Shown here piece by piece: positions 12,001 through 24,100 of a stretch of DNA of 64,000 nt. The stretch is taken from positions 18,909,220 to 18,973,219 of the forward strand of contig NC_081546.1 in assembly GCF_901000735.1 (NCBI RefSeq), given 5' to 3'. The notes beneath the pieces are model-generated. The model did not search any database and was not told the origin of the DNA. It saw nothing but the letters and a program-made list of their open reading frames with translations. This DNA is from Corylus avellana (Eukaryota; Streptophyta; Magnoliopsida; Fagales; Betulaceae). Every line of letters starts with the position of its first letter. Within the stretch, counting starts at the first letter, position 1. The translations under genes were made by a program, and so were the position numbers.

Positions 12001-13141
12001 TAGCTTCGGCTCTCTTTGTTCCCTCAGGTTGGTTTTCGAAGCATTTCTTTTTCTTCAAATGCTTGGATTTTAATTGTTTCCAAGAATTTGATTGTGGGTA
12101 CTTATAATACATTCTTGGGTCAACCTACATCTTCTTAAACATACGTTCTTGATGAATGTTGTTTGGCATTAGGACTTGATGTTCAAGCTCTAGTTTGTGA
12201 CCATGTTTTTTTGAAACAACTTGGTATGTAATGTGAAAATTGAGAATGCCAATCTGTTGTTGCAATCTTGATTTGGTTTCATGCATTTTGGCATTTGAAA
12301 TGTTTGTTTTATTGTCCAATTCCAAGCTTCTTATGTAGTTTTTCCTGCTTTTAATCTTGTTCTAGTGTTATTCTTGGTTCCTCTTTAATTATCCTTTTAC
12401 AAAACACACACATATAGATTATGTTAGAACAACAAAGATTCTGTGTTCGAACAATGTTTTTGTCATTCACCGAGTGCAGTTTTAGCAAATTGTGCTTTCA
12501 ATAACTTTCTTTTGAATCTTTTTCCTGAAGCTTGTAATGTTGTTTGCATCTTTCAAAGACTTGGGATTTGATAGGCTAAACTTTGCATTGCAGTTGCAAA
12601 TATTGAAATTCATTCTAACAAATGCATGCATTTATGTTCAGTGTTTTGAAAGGATGATGATCATCAATTGCAGAGATACCTTTGCAATGGAGGAAACTAA
12701 AAGTTTCAATGAACTTATGAATTATGCTATATCTCTACAAGTTTAGTACACGACTAAAATATATCCAGAAACCAAAGTAAAAGTTTATAAAATCCAATTG
12801 CTTCTAAGGGAAATCCATCATATATATTCTGGAGAGAATTTGGGGAGCTATCAATGCATACAAGTGGAAAAAGTTTTAGCCAAGTGGTTTCCTGACTGTT
12901 AATGTTCTAACCTGCTGATAACACTAGCCCAGTTAATGACAATATATTGGTTCATTATTGTAGATTTTACTGCATCTTGTAGCATGATCCAGACTGTCAA
13001 AAACAAGATTCCTATATTTTGATATTTTTGATCGGTTGTTTGAACAGGGGGACAGTGTTTTCAGGTTTCAGGACTGGGAATTCACTTTTGTCATGTTTCC
13101 ATAATTGAGCTGTGAATCTAGATCCCCCTGTCAAGCAATTG

Positions 13142-13391
13142 ATGATGAATTCCACAAAAGAATATGAAGGATTTAACAGCTCAAAGGTAGCTAGTAATGT
13201 GGACGTTTCAGGACGAATAGTAAATGATAATGGAGAGGGGGAAGGTAAAGAAAGCTAATTTCTCCCTCTTTGCTTTCTCTGAATTTCTTTATTGGTAAAC
13301 TAATTTTTTGCCTTTTGATTTCATTTTTTCCAGCCAAGCAGCGAGCAATGTTATTGGAGTGGTTGACTAATACCCTCCCTGATTTAAGCTT
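13142..13391 (+). CDS. Kinesin-14 exons 1-2, truncated by assembly gap (copy A)
   Basis: Exon 1 (13142-13244) and the first 58 bases of exon 2 (from 13334) match the intact gene at 18102 and 18294. The copy stops at the 100-N gap within the calponin-homology domain. It is probably the same exon assembled twice rather than a second gene or a pseudogene. No lesion is visible in the part present. Confidence 0.8.
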
Positions 13392-13491
13392 NNNNNNNNN
13401 NNNNNNNNNNNNNNNNNNNNNNNNNNNNNNNNNNNNNNNNNNNNNNNNNNNNNNNNNNNNNNNNNNNNNNNNNNNNNNNNNNNNNNNNNNN
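13392..13491. other. Assembly gap of exactly 100 N
   Basis: The run is 100 unknown bases, a conventional placeholder for a scaffold join of unknown size. The sequence before it ends at an AAGCTT (13386-13391). The flanking sequences overlap each other almost end to end, so the true gap may be negative. Confidence 0.95.
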
Positions 13492-13572
13492 CAAATAACA
13501 TGCAAGAGAGATTCATATGAGATTGTTATCGAAACAGCCTTTTTCCTCTCATTATTGGTCTCTAGCTACCTA

Positions 13573-14112
13573 CTAAACATGGGTTGGTGTTAAATCTGGC
13601 GGAGTTGGAGCTGGTGCCACGCACCTGCCACGCACCTACCACGCTCTGACCGGCTGTTCTCTGCAAATTTGAGGCTCTGCTAGTGCAAGCACTTCTACTT
13701 CTCCTCCTTGTTCCACTTTGACAAGTAATAGAATTCTTCGGTGGAATTCACTATGCCTTTGGAAGGTGGAAGGAACATGCTCCCCCACTGTGGGAAGTGA
13801 ACCAACATCACAGAAAGAGTACAACACACAATCATCACCCCCATCAGAGAGAGTCCTGTTGCAGGAGAATCCTGAGCTTGTGATGAACACTAATTGGGTG
13901 AACCCGAAGCCGAAGTTCCCACTAGCACTGGTCAAGCCTGATATAATACCCAACGATCGGCGAGAAATAAAGGGTATGATGCCAAAAGTGGCTCCGCAGG
14001 CAGCTTAAGCTCCGACGGAGAAGAGGATCATTGCCAAGATGGCGACGGTGAGTGAATTTGCACGGCCGTTGTCGCTAGGAGCACGAGAGTTTTGTCGTGT
14101 GGATGTTGGAGT
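13573..14112 (-). pseudogene. NRT2: NRT2-type nitrate transporter pseudogene, copy B
   Basis: This is the same fragment as at 8712-9240, with a few substitutions and an extra short duplication near 13625-13650 in the part coding for the C-terminal tail. It again reads [17 protein letters not shown] on the minus strand and becomes frameshifted towards the C-terminus. Because the two segments are probably one locus, the genome likely holds a single such fragment here. Confidence 0.75.
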
Positions 14113-14129
14113 GAAAAAGAAAAGGAGCT

Positions 14130-14708
14130 TGAGTGGGGTTCAAAAGAGTTGACAATATGTGTTGGGTTCAATGAGGGGCACTGTGGTAATTTCACATAGT
14201 TGGTTGGGTTCAAAATGGGGAGACTCAGCATAAAAGTCTCGCGTGAGACGCACGTAATGTCATTTCCGTCTACTTAGATAGCAGTTAGTAACGGAGGGTG
14301 TTAATTGCAAATTTTTGAAACATTAGGGAGGTACATTGCAAATCTTTAAACATTATGGTTCAAATTGAAAAAGATCTCAAACTTCAGGGCGGTAAAGTAA
14401 ATTTTCCCCAAACATCAATTTTCTATTTGCTTTTTTCAACAATTTTTATTGCTATAAATTCTACTAATTCCTACAAAAGACAATTTCTTGCATTAATACA
14501 TCTCAAGCTCACGATTAGTAATTGAACACTATTTCACAATTAAATATATAAAATGTAAGAATTAGAACATAATCGAGTATAACAATACTTCTTTTAATAG
14601 AGAAAATAAGAACATTTAAGCTGTTATTAAAAATATTGTGCTTAGATCATCGTAAGCACTAATTAAACTAAATATATTATGTCAATTCATATGATGATAA
14701 ATCTTAGA

Positions 14709-14762
<54 letters not shown>

Positions 14763-16970
14763 GATGAATCATTATCTATTTCTCCATATATGATAAGCAG
14801 TAGAACCATATGGAAGCCTACAAACATAAGCTTTGAAAACCTTCTTCCTCCATTGATTCAGGCTTTCAGCTCTCCTTCAACAATATTTTTCCAGCTTCAT
14901 AACACTTTTCCAAATTCTACCATGTAGCTACAGCTACATAACAAATTATCCCTATCTTCAATGACATTCTGGCCAAAATGGGGTGACCAAGCATCCCCAA
15001 TTTTGTTCTATATTTATTTATTTTTAGTTTTAGGTAATTGTTTTTTATTATATTCGGCATCTGAGGTTGCATAAATACCACAGGTATCGTGTGATATAGT
15101 GACACGTCATAGGATATGTTGAGTTGTATTCTAAGAGATAAGTGTTGCAATTTAACACATAGTGACGTGGTGTTCTGTTAAAAAAAAAAAAAATAGAAAT
15201 ACCAAGTTGATATTTAGGTTTATTAGAAGTACTACCTGTGCCACTTTTTGAAATCAAGGTGGCTAGCTAGTTAATGTTGGTCCTAACCACACAGACTGGA
15301 AAAGCATTTAACCTTCTTTTTTTTTTTTCAAAAGAAAATTGTTTCTTATTTAATTTGGGTAGAATTGTAATTCTATAAGAGCTTCGCAAGAAAAAATAAA
15401 TAAGATTTGTACAAAAATAAAATGACTTGCTATTTTTACAGAATGGTTGGGTGTGACACTTGTATCCTGGTCACATTGTGCTGCCACCTGATTTCTGTAC
15501 AAATTGATCCATAGGGTAATCCAACTGTCTAAAATGATCCCCTACCTTCAGGTGGTTGACAAAATCTATTAGATGCCATGTGGATCCACGTGACAACCAA
15601 CTGTGGAGTAGCATGTGGCATAGCAGATAACTTAACTTGTTATAAAATTACATATTTACCCCTAAATTAACAATAAAAGGTAAAATATTTTTTTTTTTTT
15701 TTTAAAAAATAAAATAAAATATAAACCTCGGCCAGTCCTCCCAAGCAGAAAATGGTGGGTTGTGACAAACTCTCCCACCAAATTTGGGCTGGATATCAAT
15801 TTTCTCAACAGGATCTTTTGTTGCATAGGTGTCAAATAAAAAGAACATTACAGGAACATTCTAGTTGCATGAATAAATTTCTCATGTCATTCACAAATAT
15901 GATGTTATATGAACACATTAATTTAGGAAGGTGAAAGCAAACAAGCATATCTACAAAACCCTAGAATGCTCAAAATTGTAGCATGAGATCAAGAACAAGT
16001 ATTATGAGTTTTATAATATTAATTAAATAATTAAATTTGTTTATTTTTTATACTAGCCAGAGTTGTAAGAGAGAGAATGGGCAAGACTGAGAGCATATTT
16101 GAAATTTCGTTGAGAAATAAAACTTTTAAAGTCCGAAAGAGCTTTTATTAAAAAAATAAAAAAATAAAAACTTTACAATTTTAAGCCTTTTTCCAAAACT
16201 AAGAGCATGTTTGGGGTTGCATTTGAGAAATATAGTTTTTAAGTAAAAAAAAAACACTTTTTGGTAAAAGCTTAAATGAAATTTTTGCCAAAAGTATGTT
16301 TTCACAATTTTTGGGCTTTTTGAACTCTTAAAAGCACTATTAATTTGTTTACCAAATGAATGCTTTTTTCTTCAAACGAACTTTTTGATTGTTAAACGCA
16401 CTTTTAAGCCTTTCAAACGCACACCCAAACAGATCCCGGATATTTTTTAATAAAACATACTAAAAATACTTTTTAATATTCTTAACATAACCCCAAATAG
16501 TCTCCGACAGTAAACCCCAAGCTGTTTTTTTTTTTTTAATTATATTTTTTTATTTAAATATTATTATTATTATTATTTTTTATGAAAGGAAAACAAGCAA
16601 CCTTCAACTCAAAACAATGCCTATTTTGTTGGCTTACCGAATACATGGGCGATAAAAAAAATACCACTTTCCACTTTTCACTGACCACCAAAGGTAGCAC
16701 AGAAGACAGACCGTCACTTTTTGGTTTGAGACACGTGGCAAAGCCCCCCAACTTTCACGTAGAGTGTTGGCTGTTGCAATGTTCCCACTTTCTCGGACCG
16801 GTCATTTCCTCGATCTCATGCTATTATGCAATACCAAATTGTACACGGAATACAAATCAAATTCAAAAGGATTCGAAAAAAAAATTCTCCAATCATCTGA
16901 CGTGACAGAGTTTAATTCAACAATCTTAAACATCAACATCCACAGCTAATATAATAATAGCTTCGGCTCT
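14130..16970. other. Intergenic and kinesin upstream region, copy B
   Basis: No gene is visible. It contains the TA microsatellite at 14711-14758, a MITE-like stretch at about 16201-16441 matching that of copy A, and the presumed promoter of the kinesin gene up to about 16970. A pyrimidine-rich ctctctttgttccctcag at 16967-16984 could be leader sequence or an acceptor for a 5'-UTR intron. Confidence 0.4.
14711..14758. repeat. (TA)n microsatellite
   Basis: About 24 TA units are present; copy A has about 10 at the matching place. This length difference is one of the clearest polymorphisms between the two contig ends. Confidence 0.95.
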
Positions 16971-18101
16971 CTTTGTTCCCTCAGGTTGGTTTTCGAAGCA
17001 TTTCTTTTTCTTCAAATGCTTGGATTTTAATTGTTTCCAAGAATTTGATTGTGGGTACTTATAATACATTCTTGGGTCAACCTACATCTTCTTAAACACA
17101 CATTCTTGATCATGAATGTTGTTTGGCATTAGGACTTGATGTTCAAGCTCTAGTTTGTGACCATGTTTTTTTGAAACAACTTGGTATGTAATGTGAAAAT
17201 TGAGAATGCCAATCTGTTGTTGCAATCTTGATTTGGTTTCATGCATTTTGGCATTTGAAATGTTTGTTTTATTGTCCAATTCCAAGCTTCTTATGTAGTT
17301 TTTCCTGCTTTTAATCTTGTTCTAGTGTTATTCTTGGTTCCTCTTTAATTATCCTTTTACAAAACACACACATATAGATTATGTTAGAACAACAAAGATT
17401 CTGTGTTCGAACAATGTTTTTGTCATTCACCGAGTGCAGTTTTAGCAAATTGTGCTTTCAATAACTTTCTTTTGAATCTTTTTCCTGAAGCTTGTAATGT
17501 TGTTTGCATCTTTCAAAGACTTGGGATTTGATAGGCTAAACTTTGCATTGCAGTTGCAAATATTGAAATTCATTCTAACAAATGCATGCATTTATGTTCA
17601 GTGTTTTGAAAGGATGATGATCATCAATTGCAGAGATACCTTTGCAATGGAGGAAACTAAAAGTTTCAATGAACTTATGAATTATGCTATATCTCTACAA
17701 GTTTAGTACACGACTAAAATATATCCAGAAACCAAAGTAAAAGTTTATAAAATCCAATTGCTTCTAAGGGAAATCCATCATATATATTCTGGAGAGAATT
17801 TGGGGAGCTATCAATGCATACAAGTGGAAAAAGTTTTAGCCAAGTGGTTTCCTGACTGTTAATGTTCTAACCTGCTGATAACACTAGCCCAGTTAATGAC
17901 AATATATTGGTTCATTATTGTAGATTTTACTGCATCTTGTAGCATGATCCAGACTGTCAAAAACAAGATTCCTATATTTTGATATTTTTGATCGGTTGTT
18001 TGAACAGGGGGACAGTGTTTTCAGGTTTCAGGACTGGGAATTCACTTTTGTCATGTTTCCATAATTGAGCTGTGAATCTAGATCCCCCTGTCAAGCAATT
18101 G

Positions 18102-21100
18102 ATGATGAATTCCACAAAAGAATATGAAGGATTTAACAGCTCAAAGGTAGCTAGTAATGTGGACGTTTCAGGACGAATAGTAAATGATAATGGAGAGGGG
18201 GAAGGTAAAGAAAGCTAATTTCTCCCTCTTTGCTTTCTCTGAATTTCTTTATTGGTAAACTAATTTTTTGCCTTTTGATTTCATTTTTTCCAGCCAAGCA
18301 GCGAGCAATGTTATTGGAGTGGTTGACTAATACCCTCCCTGATTTAAGCTTGCCACTCAATGCTTCAGATGAAGACTTGAGAATGTGCTTGAATGATGGT
18401 ACTGTTTTGTGTCGGTTACTGAGTAGGCTGAGACCTGGTTTTGTGAAAGAGGTTGTTGAAAGTTTTTTTCATTTTTCTCTTTTACCAAGCTATGCTATAA
18501 AATGGAACTTGGATGTTAAATTCCAGTTGCTAAACTTTATTTTACATTCCAGGAAGGTTATCCCAATCATTCTTCAGCATGTACAGACAATATTAGAAGG
18601 TTTCTGGCAGTGATGGATGACTTGGGGATCCCTAGATTTGAGATGTCAGACTTAGAGAAGGTATTCATCTATTACATGCATATATAGACCTATGATTGCT
18701 TTGTGATACACACACATCACAGTTTTAGGTCATGGACTTGAGCAAATCCTAAACTATATGTTCAAATAAATATGACTGACATATATGAGTAGTTCGTGAT
18801 AATGTAACCATTCTATGTTTGTTCATACAGTAACACTTGTTTAGCAAACTGATATATGACTGTCATATAATTTGAGTAATGTAATAGTGAAAATCAGCTC
18901 TTGATTTTTTTATTTTATTTTATTTACAAGTATAAATCCAAAGGCTAATTTTTAAGGCCACATCATCAAGTTGTATGACAGTTAATCTGCTAAATAGAAT
19001 TACTCTTGTTCATATGTACAATAATTTTAGTCTTTAACCACTTGTTGGTAATTGCTTAAAGATCTTACTTATTCTTCTGGTGTGATTGTTTAGTTTAATT
19101 TGAGGTGTTTGCTTTCGGGGTGTGAGGCTGGTGTTTGGCTTTGATTTGGTTCTTAGCCTTATTAGCACCATTTTGAAGTCTTCAGATAAGATCTAACATC
19201 AACAAACAAAGCCTCAATGCAACGGATAAAGTGCAGCCTAGTTGAACTAGTCTCAAGTGTAGATATGGTTTATTTGTCTTTTGAATTCGAATATAGTTTG
19301 AATATAATTCAGTTACAATCGTATCAGATATTGTATACATCGATTATAAATAGAAACCAGACACAAAGATTGAATTGGGCTGATTTACCAAAAACTCACA
19401 TGTCATTATATGGTATCACGGCCAGGTTATGAGTTCAAATCTTGACTCCAGCAATTTACCCAAATTTCAATTAAATATTTCATGTGTTGATCCTTACCTA
19501 TTAAAATGAAGTTTGATCCTACACGTGAGGGGTCATGTTAGAATTTAATTAAATGATTAAATTCATTTTTTCCTATTAGCTTAAGTTCTTAAGACGAGTA
19601 GTTAATTAACACGGTATTAAAGTCAAGTTTCGATCCTGGAACTTGTGGGTTATGGGCCTAGGTTTTGCTAGGTTCATAGATTGTAATGAGTTTGGTTGCC
19701 CATAAAAGTTGCTTATTCATCCCAAAAAAAAAAAAAGATGTCACTTATTCTTCTAGTCTCTCCCATCTCACATTTGCGAGTTTTATATTATGCAGGGATC
19801 TATGAAGGTTGTTACTGACTGCCTTCTAGCACTTAGAGCACGATTCATGCCAAATGTTGTTGGAGATTATTTTTCTCTCAATAGTCTGATGAATAAATCT
19901 GGAAGCCCTCGTGGGGATGCATCTTCCCGTGGACATTTTTCTCCATTATCTGGAGAAGAGAGGCGGAAGGTTTTGTCTGACTCTAAATTTCAACATGTTT
20001 TGCGTACTCCTATCCTGTCAGGTATGTGTTTGTATAACTACTGCCATGCAGACCCCCGTGTTAAATAATTAGCTATAATGCTAATGCTAATGTTCTATTT
20101 GCTTGTTGCAGTTGAACAATTTTACATTCAGTTTTGGTCATTCAGAGTAATTCATGTTTTTTCCTTTTGCACAGAACCATCAGCTGCATCAAAACATCCT
20201 GGTGGACATAAGTTCCATGAAGTGTTTCAACTGAAACAAGGACGATATGCAGACCTACCTGCTGCAAAAATTACAGAGATGATGAAACCGAACAGCCTAG
20301 ATGTAAGTTGTTGAAATCTTTTACTTGTCAACAATTCTTGTTATTTGGCCAGGTCTTAAATATCTTTTCATGATCAGTATCTCTTATTGCAGAATGCCCC
20401 AACTCAGTCACTCTTAAGTGTTGTGAATGGAATTCTGGATGAAAGCGTTGAAAGAAAGAATGGTGAAATTCCTGATGTATGTCAATGGATTTTGTTAGTA
20501 ATGCATGTATGCATATATGTATGTACATGCATATTATGCATATATAGTTCTACAACTGTGCTCTAACACTATCTTTTTTGCTCAGCGTGTGGCATGTTTG
20601 TTGAGAAAAGTTGTGCAGGAGATAGAGCGACGCATATCAACTCAAGCAGATCACTTGAGAACTGTAACATGTCTTATGGATTTTGTTACATCTAATGCTT
20701 TTCTCTTTGCAACCCCATGTTAATTTCTCTGTGTTTTTGTGCATACAGCAAAACAATCTTTTTAAGGCACGTGAAGAGAAATACCAGTCAAGGATAAGAG
20801 TACTTGAAACCCTTGCGTCAGGGACTAGTGAACAGAGCCAGGTATGTCGAATAATATAAGTCAACAGGTTGAAATTGTATTTGTATTACTGTTGTAGGCG
20901 TCTTTATTTGTACTTGATACTAATATTTTCTTTATTAAATTAGAGTTGTTCGTTACAAATTGTAATGGACCAGCTTCAGCATATAAAGGTACATTTCGGA
21001 TTGAACCGCTTGTATCATTTGATGTTATGGTTATAGAATACATAGACAATACTTGTGAAAATATGTAAACAACAACCATTTTAAGCATAACTTTTACAAT

Positions 21101-24100
21101 AGTTTTATAAAGGAATTTTTTTGCAGATGGAGAGGACCAAAATGGAAGAAAAGAAGAAATTTGAGGATGATGATTTGGATAAATTGATGAAAATGAGGGA
21201 GCAAAACGATATTGAAGTTTCAGAATTGAAGCAAGATCTGGAAATAACCAAAAAGATGTATGAACTTCGATGCTTGCAAATGGAAACAGAAGCCAAGGGT
21301 GCTAAAACAGAGCTCGAGGAGAGATCAAAAGAACTTGAGCAACTCTTAGAAGACTCCAAAAACAAGGTGAAACAGCTTGAGTCATATTCTGAATCAAAAT
21401 ATGAGAGTTGGAATCAGAAAGAGCACATCTGCCAGAGCCTTATGGAGTTTCAGTTTGGTGCACTGCGGGTATGCTTTTAAATGATAAACTGTTTAAGATT
21501 TGAGTGTACTGATGTTTAACATCAGACCCTTTTCTAACTTCATGAAAGATACAGGACTTGAGGTTTGCTTCTGCATCCATTAAACAAGAAATTCTGAACA
21601 CACAAAATAGCTATTCGGAGGAATTTAATCACTTAGGTGGGGGTAGTTATTAGAATGTTTAAGTATATGTATGCTGTTTTTGAATGGCAGGCTCTCATAA
21701 GTTAACTTTACTTTGCATAGGAGTAAAGCTTAAAGTATTAGCAGATGCAGCTGAAAACTATAATGCAATTCTTGCTGAAAACCGGAAGATGTTTAATGAG
21801 CTTCAAGATTTAAAAGGTGCCACTACTTATTCTGGTTCTATTACCTTGGGTTTGAGTATAGTTTTTGAGATCAAATCTGAATTTTCTTGAGCAGGAAACA
21901 TTAGGGTGTTCTGTCGGATAAGGCCTTTTCTTCCTGGACAGAAAGAAAAGCGGTCAACCATAGACTATATTGGGGAAAATGGAGAGTTGGTTGTTGCTAA
22001 CCCCGCAAAGCCAGGGAAAGAAGGTCATCGTTTATTCAAGTTTAATAAGGTCTTTGCTCCCACTGCAACTCAAGGTTTTTATCACTCCCTATAACATTCT
22101 ATTTCCTTATTTTGTCTATAAGCATAGACGGGTCGATTGGCCGATTAATTTGATTTTCTTGCAATCTTATTGTTATATAGGTAGTTTTTTGTATGCATGT
22201 TTGTTTGTTTTATGGTGAGAATTGCAGTGTGTAACTTATTCTGTTTCAAATGATGGCAGTGGAGGTGTTTTCTGATGTCCAACCCTTGATTCGGTCTGTA
22301 CTTGATGGATATAATGTTTGTATATTTGCTTATGGTCAAACTGGTTCAGGGAAAACTTACACAATGGTATGAACTCCCTCTGTATTGTACTTTTCATGAT
22401 TTGTTTGATGCTAATTTCCAACAATTCTAATGCAAATAAAGGCATTTCTTCACAGTCTGGTCCCAATGGAGCAGCTAAAGAGAATTGGGGGGTCAACTAT
22501 CGAGCTTTAAATGACCTTTTCGAGATATCTCGAAGTAGAAGAAGCTCCATTACGTATGAAATAGGGGTTCAAATGGTCGAAATATATAACGAACAAGTGC
22601 GTGATTTATTATCAAGTGATGGCTCTCAAAAGAAATATCCTTTTCTTATTGACCAAATGTGCTTCGAATATATGGAGAGTAAATTTTTGGTTCTATTGGT
22701 GATTTACTTCTCTAATCTCGATAATATGATTTGGTTTGTTTCATTTTAGAGTTTTGAGGTTTATTCATCCTTCATAGTTTTTACTTGTTTTCATTTTCAT
22801 TTATGTTTTCCTTACTTATACTTCCTCTTTTAATGTGTTGTTTCATTTACATGAAAAGCATAATGTTGGTAATTTTGGCATGGCAATCATTTGTTTCCCT
22901 TGATTTGCGCACACTTGGGATTTTGAGTAATTTTCAACCCAATGGGTTAGCTGTACCTGATGCTACCATGAGATCTGTTGAATCAACCTCAGATGTAATC
23001 GAATTAATAGATATGGGATTGAGGAACAGAGTTGTTGGTGCCACTGCCTTGAACGAAAGAAGTAGCCGCTCTCACAGGTTCATATATCTCATCTGTTACA
23101 TAAATTTATCTCTCTGTATTGTTTTTTCTCTACTATGCCCTGATTTTCAGGGAGATGTATTTGTACAGTATTGTCACTATTCATGTTCGTGGGAGGGACT
23201 TGAAGGCTGGTGCTGCCTTGCATGGTAATCTTCATTTGGTAGATCTTGCAGGAAGTGAAAGGGTAGATCGTTCTGAGGTAACTGGGGACAGACTCAAAGA
23301 AGCACAACACATAAACAAATCGCTATCTGCCCTTGGAGATGTCATTTATGCTCTTGCTCAAAAGACCAGTCATGTTCCTTACCGAAATAGCAAGCTTACT
23401 CAAGTCCTACAAAGCTCTCTGGGTATTATTTCTTTGTTACTTATCTTCTTTTATTCACAAGATGCCTTCAATTTCTTGATAGTTTCTATAGGATGTTAAA
23501 TTTTGTCTCCATCTTCATGCATTAATAGGTATGTTAGAGATAATCTGATACACATTTTTCACTTAATATCTATCACAGGTGGTCAAGCAAAGACCCTTAT
23601 GTTTGTTCAGCTTAATCCTGATGCGAGTTCATACTCTGAAAGTCTAAGTACTTTGAAGTTTGCTGAGAGGGCTTCTGGAGTTGAGCTGGGTGCTGCACGG
23701 AGCAGCAAAGAGGGTAAAGATGCCAGGGAATTAATGGAGCAGGTGCTTATCCATCTATTTATGTGTTTAATTCCTTTAGAAGCATTCAATTAGAAGTTAG
23801 AATGACCCTTGCAGATATAAGAACGACTCTTTCAGAAATCAATGTTCTATTGCTAATAAGAACTCATAATTTTGAGAACAAAGTGGAATTCACTGAACAG
23901 GAAATGCAAATCAACTAGATTAGAAAAAAACATTAATCTTTTAAGATGTGATGAAAATTAGCAAATGTCCAAAAGAGTTAACTAACTTTGTGAAGCTTAT
24001 GTATACAATTAGGGAACAGAACCCATTTCATATCATATTATGCAGTATTTTTGATTGCTGTATAGCACAAATGCATGGGAGCTTTCGAAATTCTCTGCAC

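Larger units (their letters stand above)
8631..13391. repeat. Duplicated segment, copy A (end of left contig)
   Basis: This segment aligns along its full length to 13492-18351. It begins at caaataaca(g/t)gcaagagagattc and ends at the gap inside kinesin exon 2. Divergence by eye is a few percent over the left half. It is only a handful of substitutions over the last 2.4 kb. Length differences include a shorter TA microsatellite (about 9839-9859) and the absence of about 65 bases found in copy B near 15310-15380. The pattern is that of two unmerged overlapping contig ends. Confidence 0.9.
13492..18351. repeat. Duplicated segment, copy B (start of right contig)
   Basis: This is the partner of 8631-13391. 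It starts at the first base after the gap and continues without a break into the complete kinesin gene. Compared with copy A it has a longer TA microsatellite, about 65 extra bases near 15310-15380 and a short deletion near 15797. Confidence 0.9.

Noticed and set aside
13142..13391. A second kinesin-14 gene or truncated pseudogene
   Set aside because: The copy stops at an assembly gap and is almost identical to the intact gene; the end-to-end overlap of contigs explains it better.
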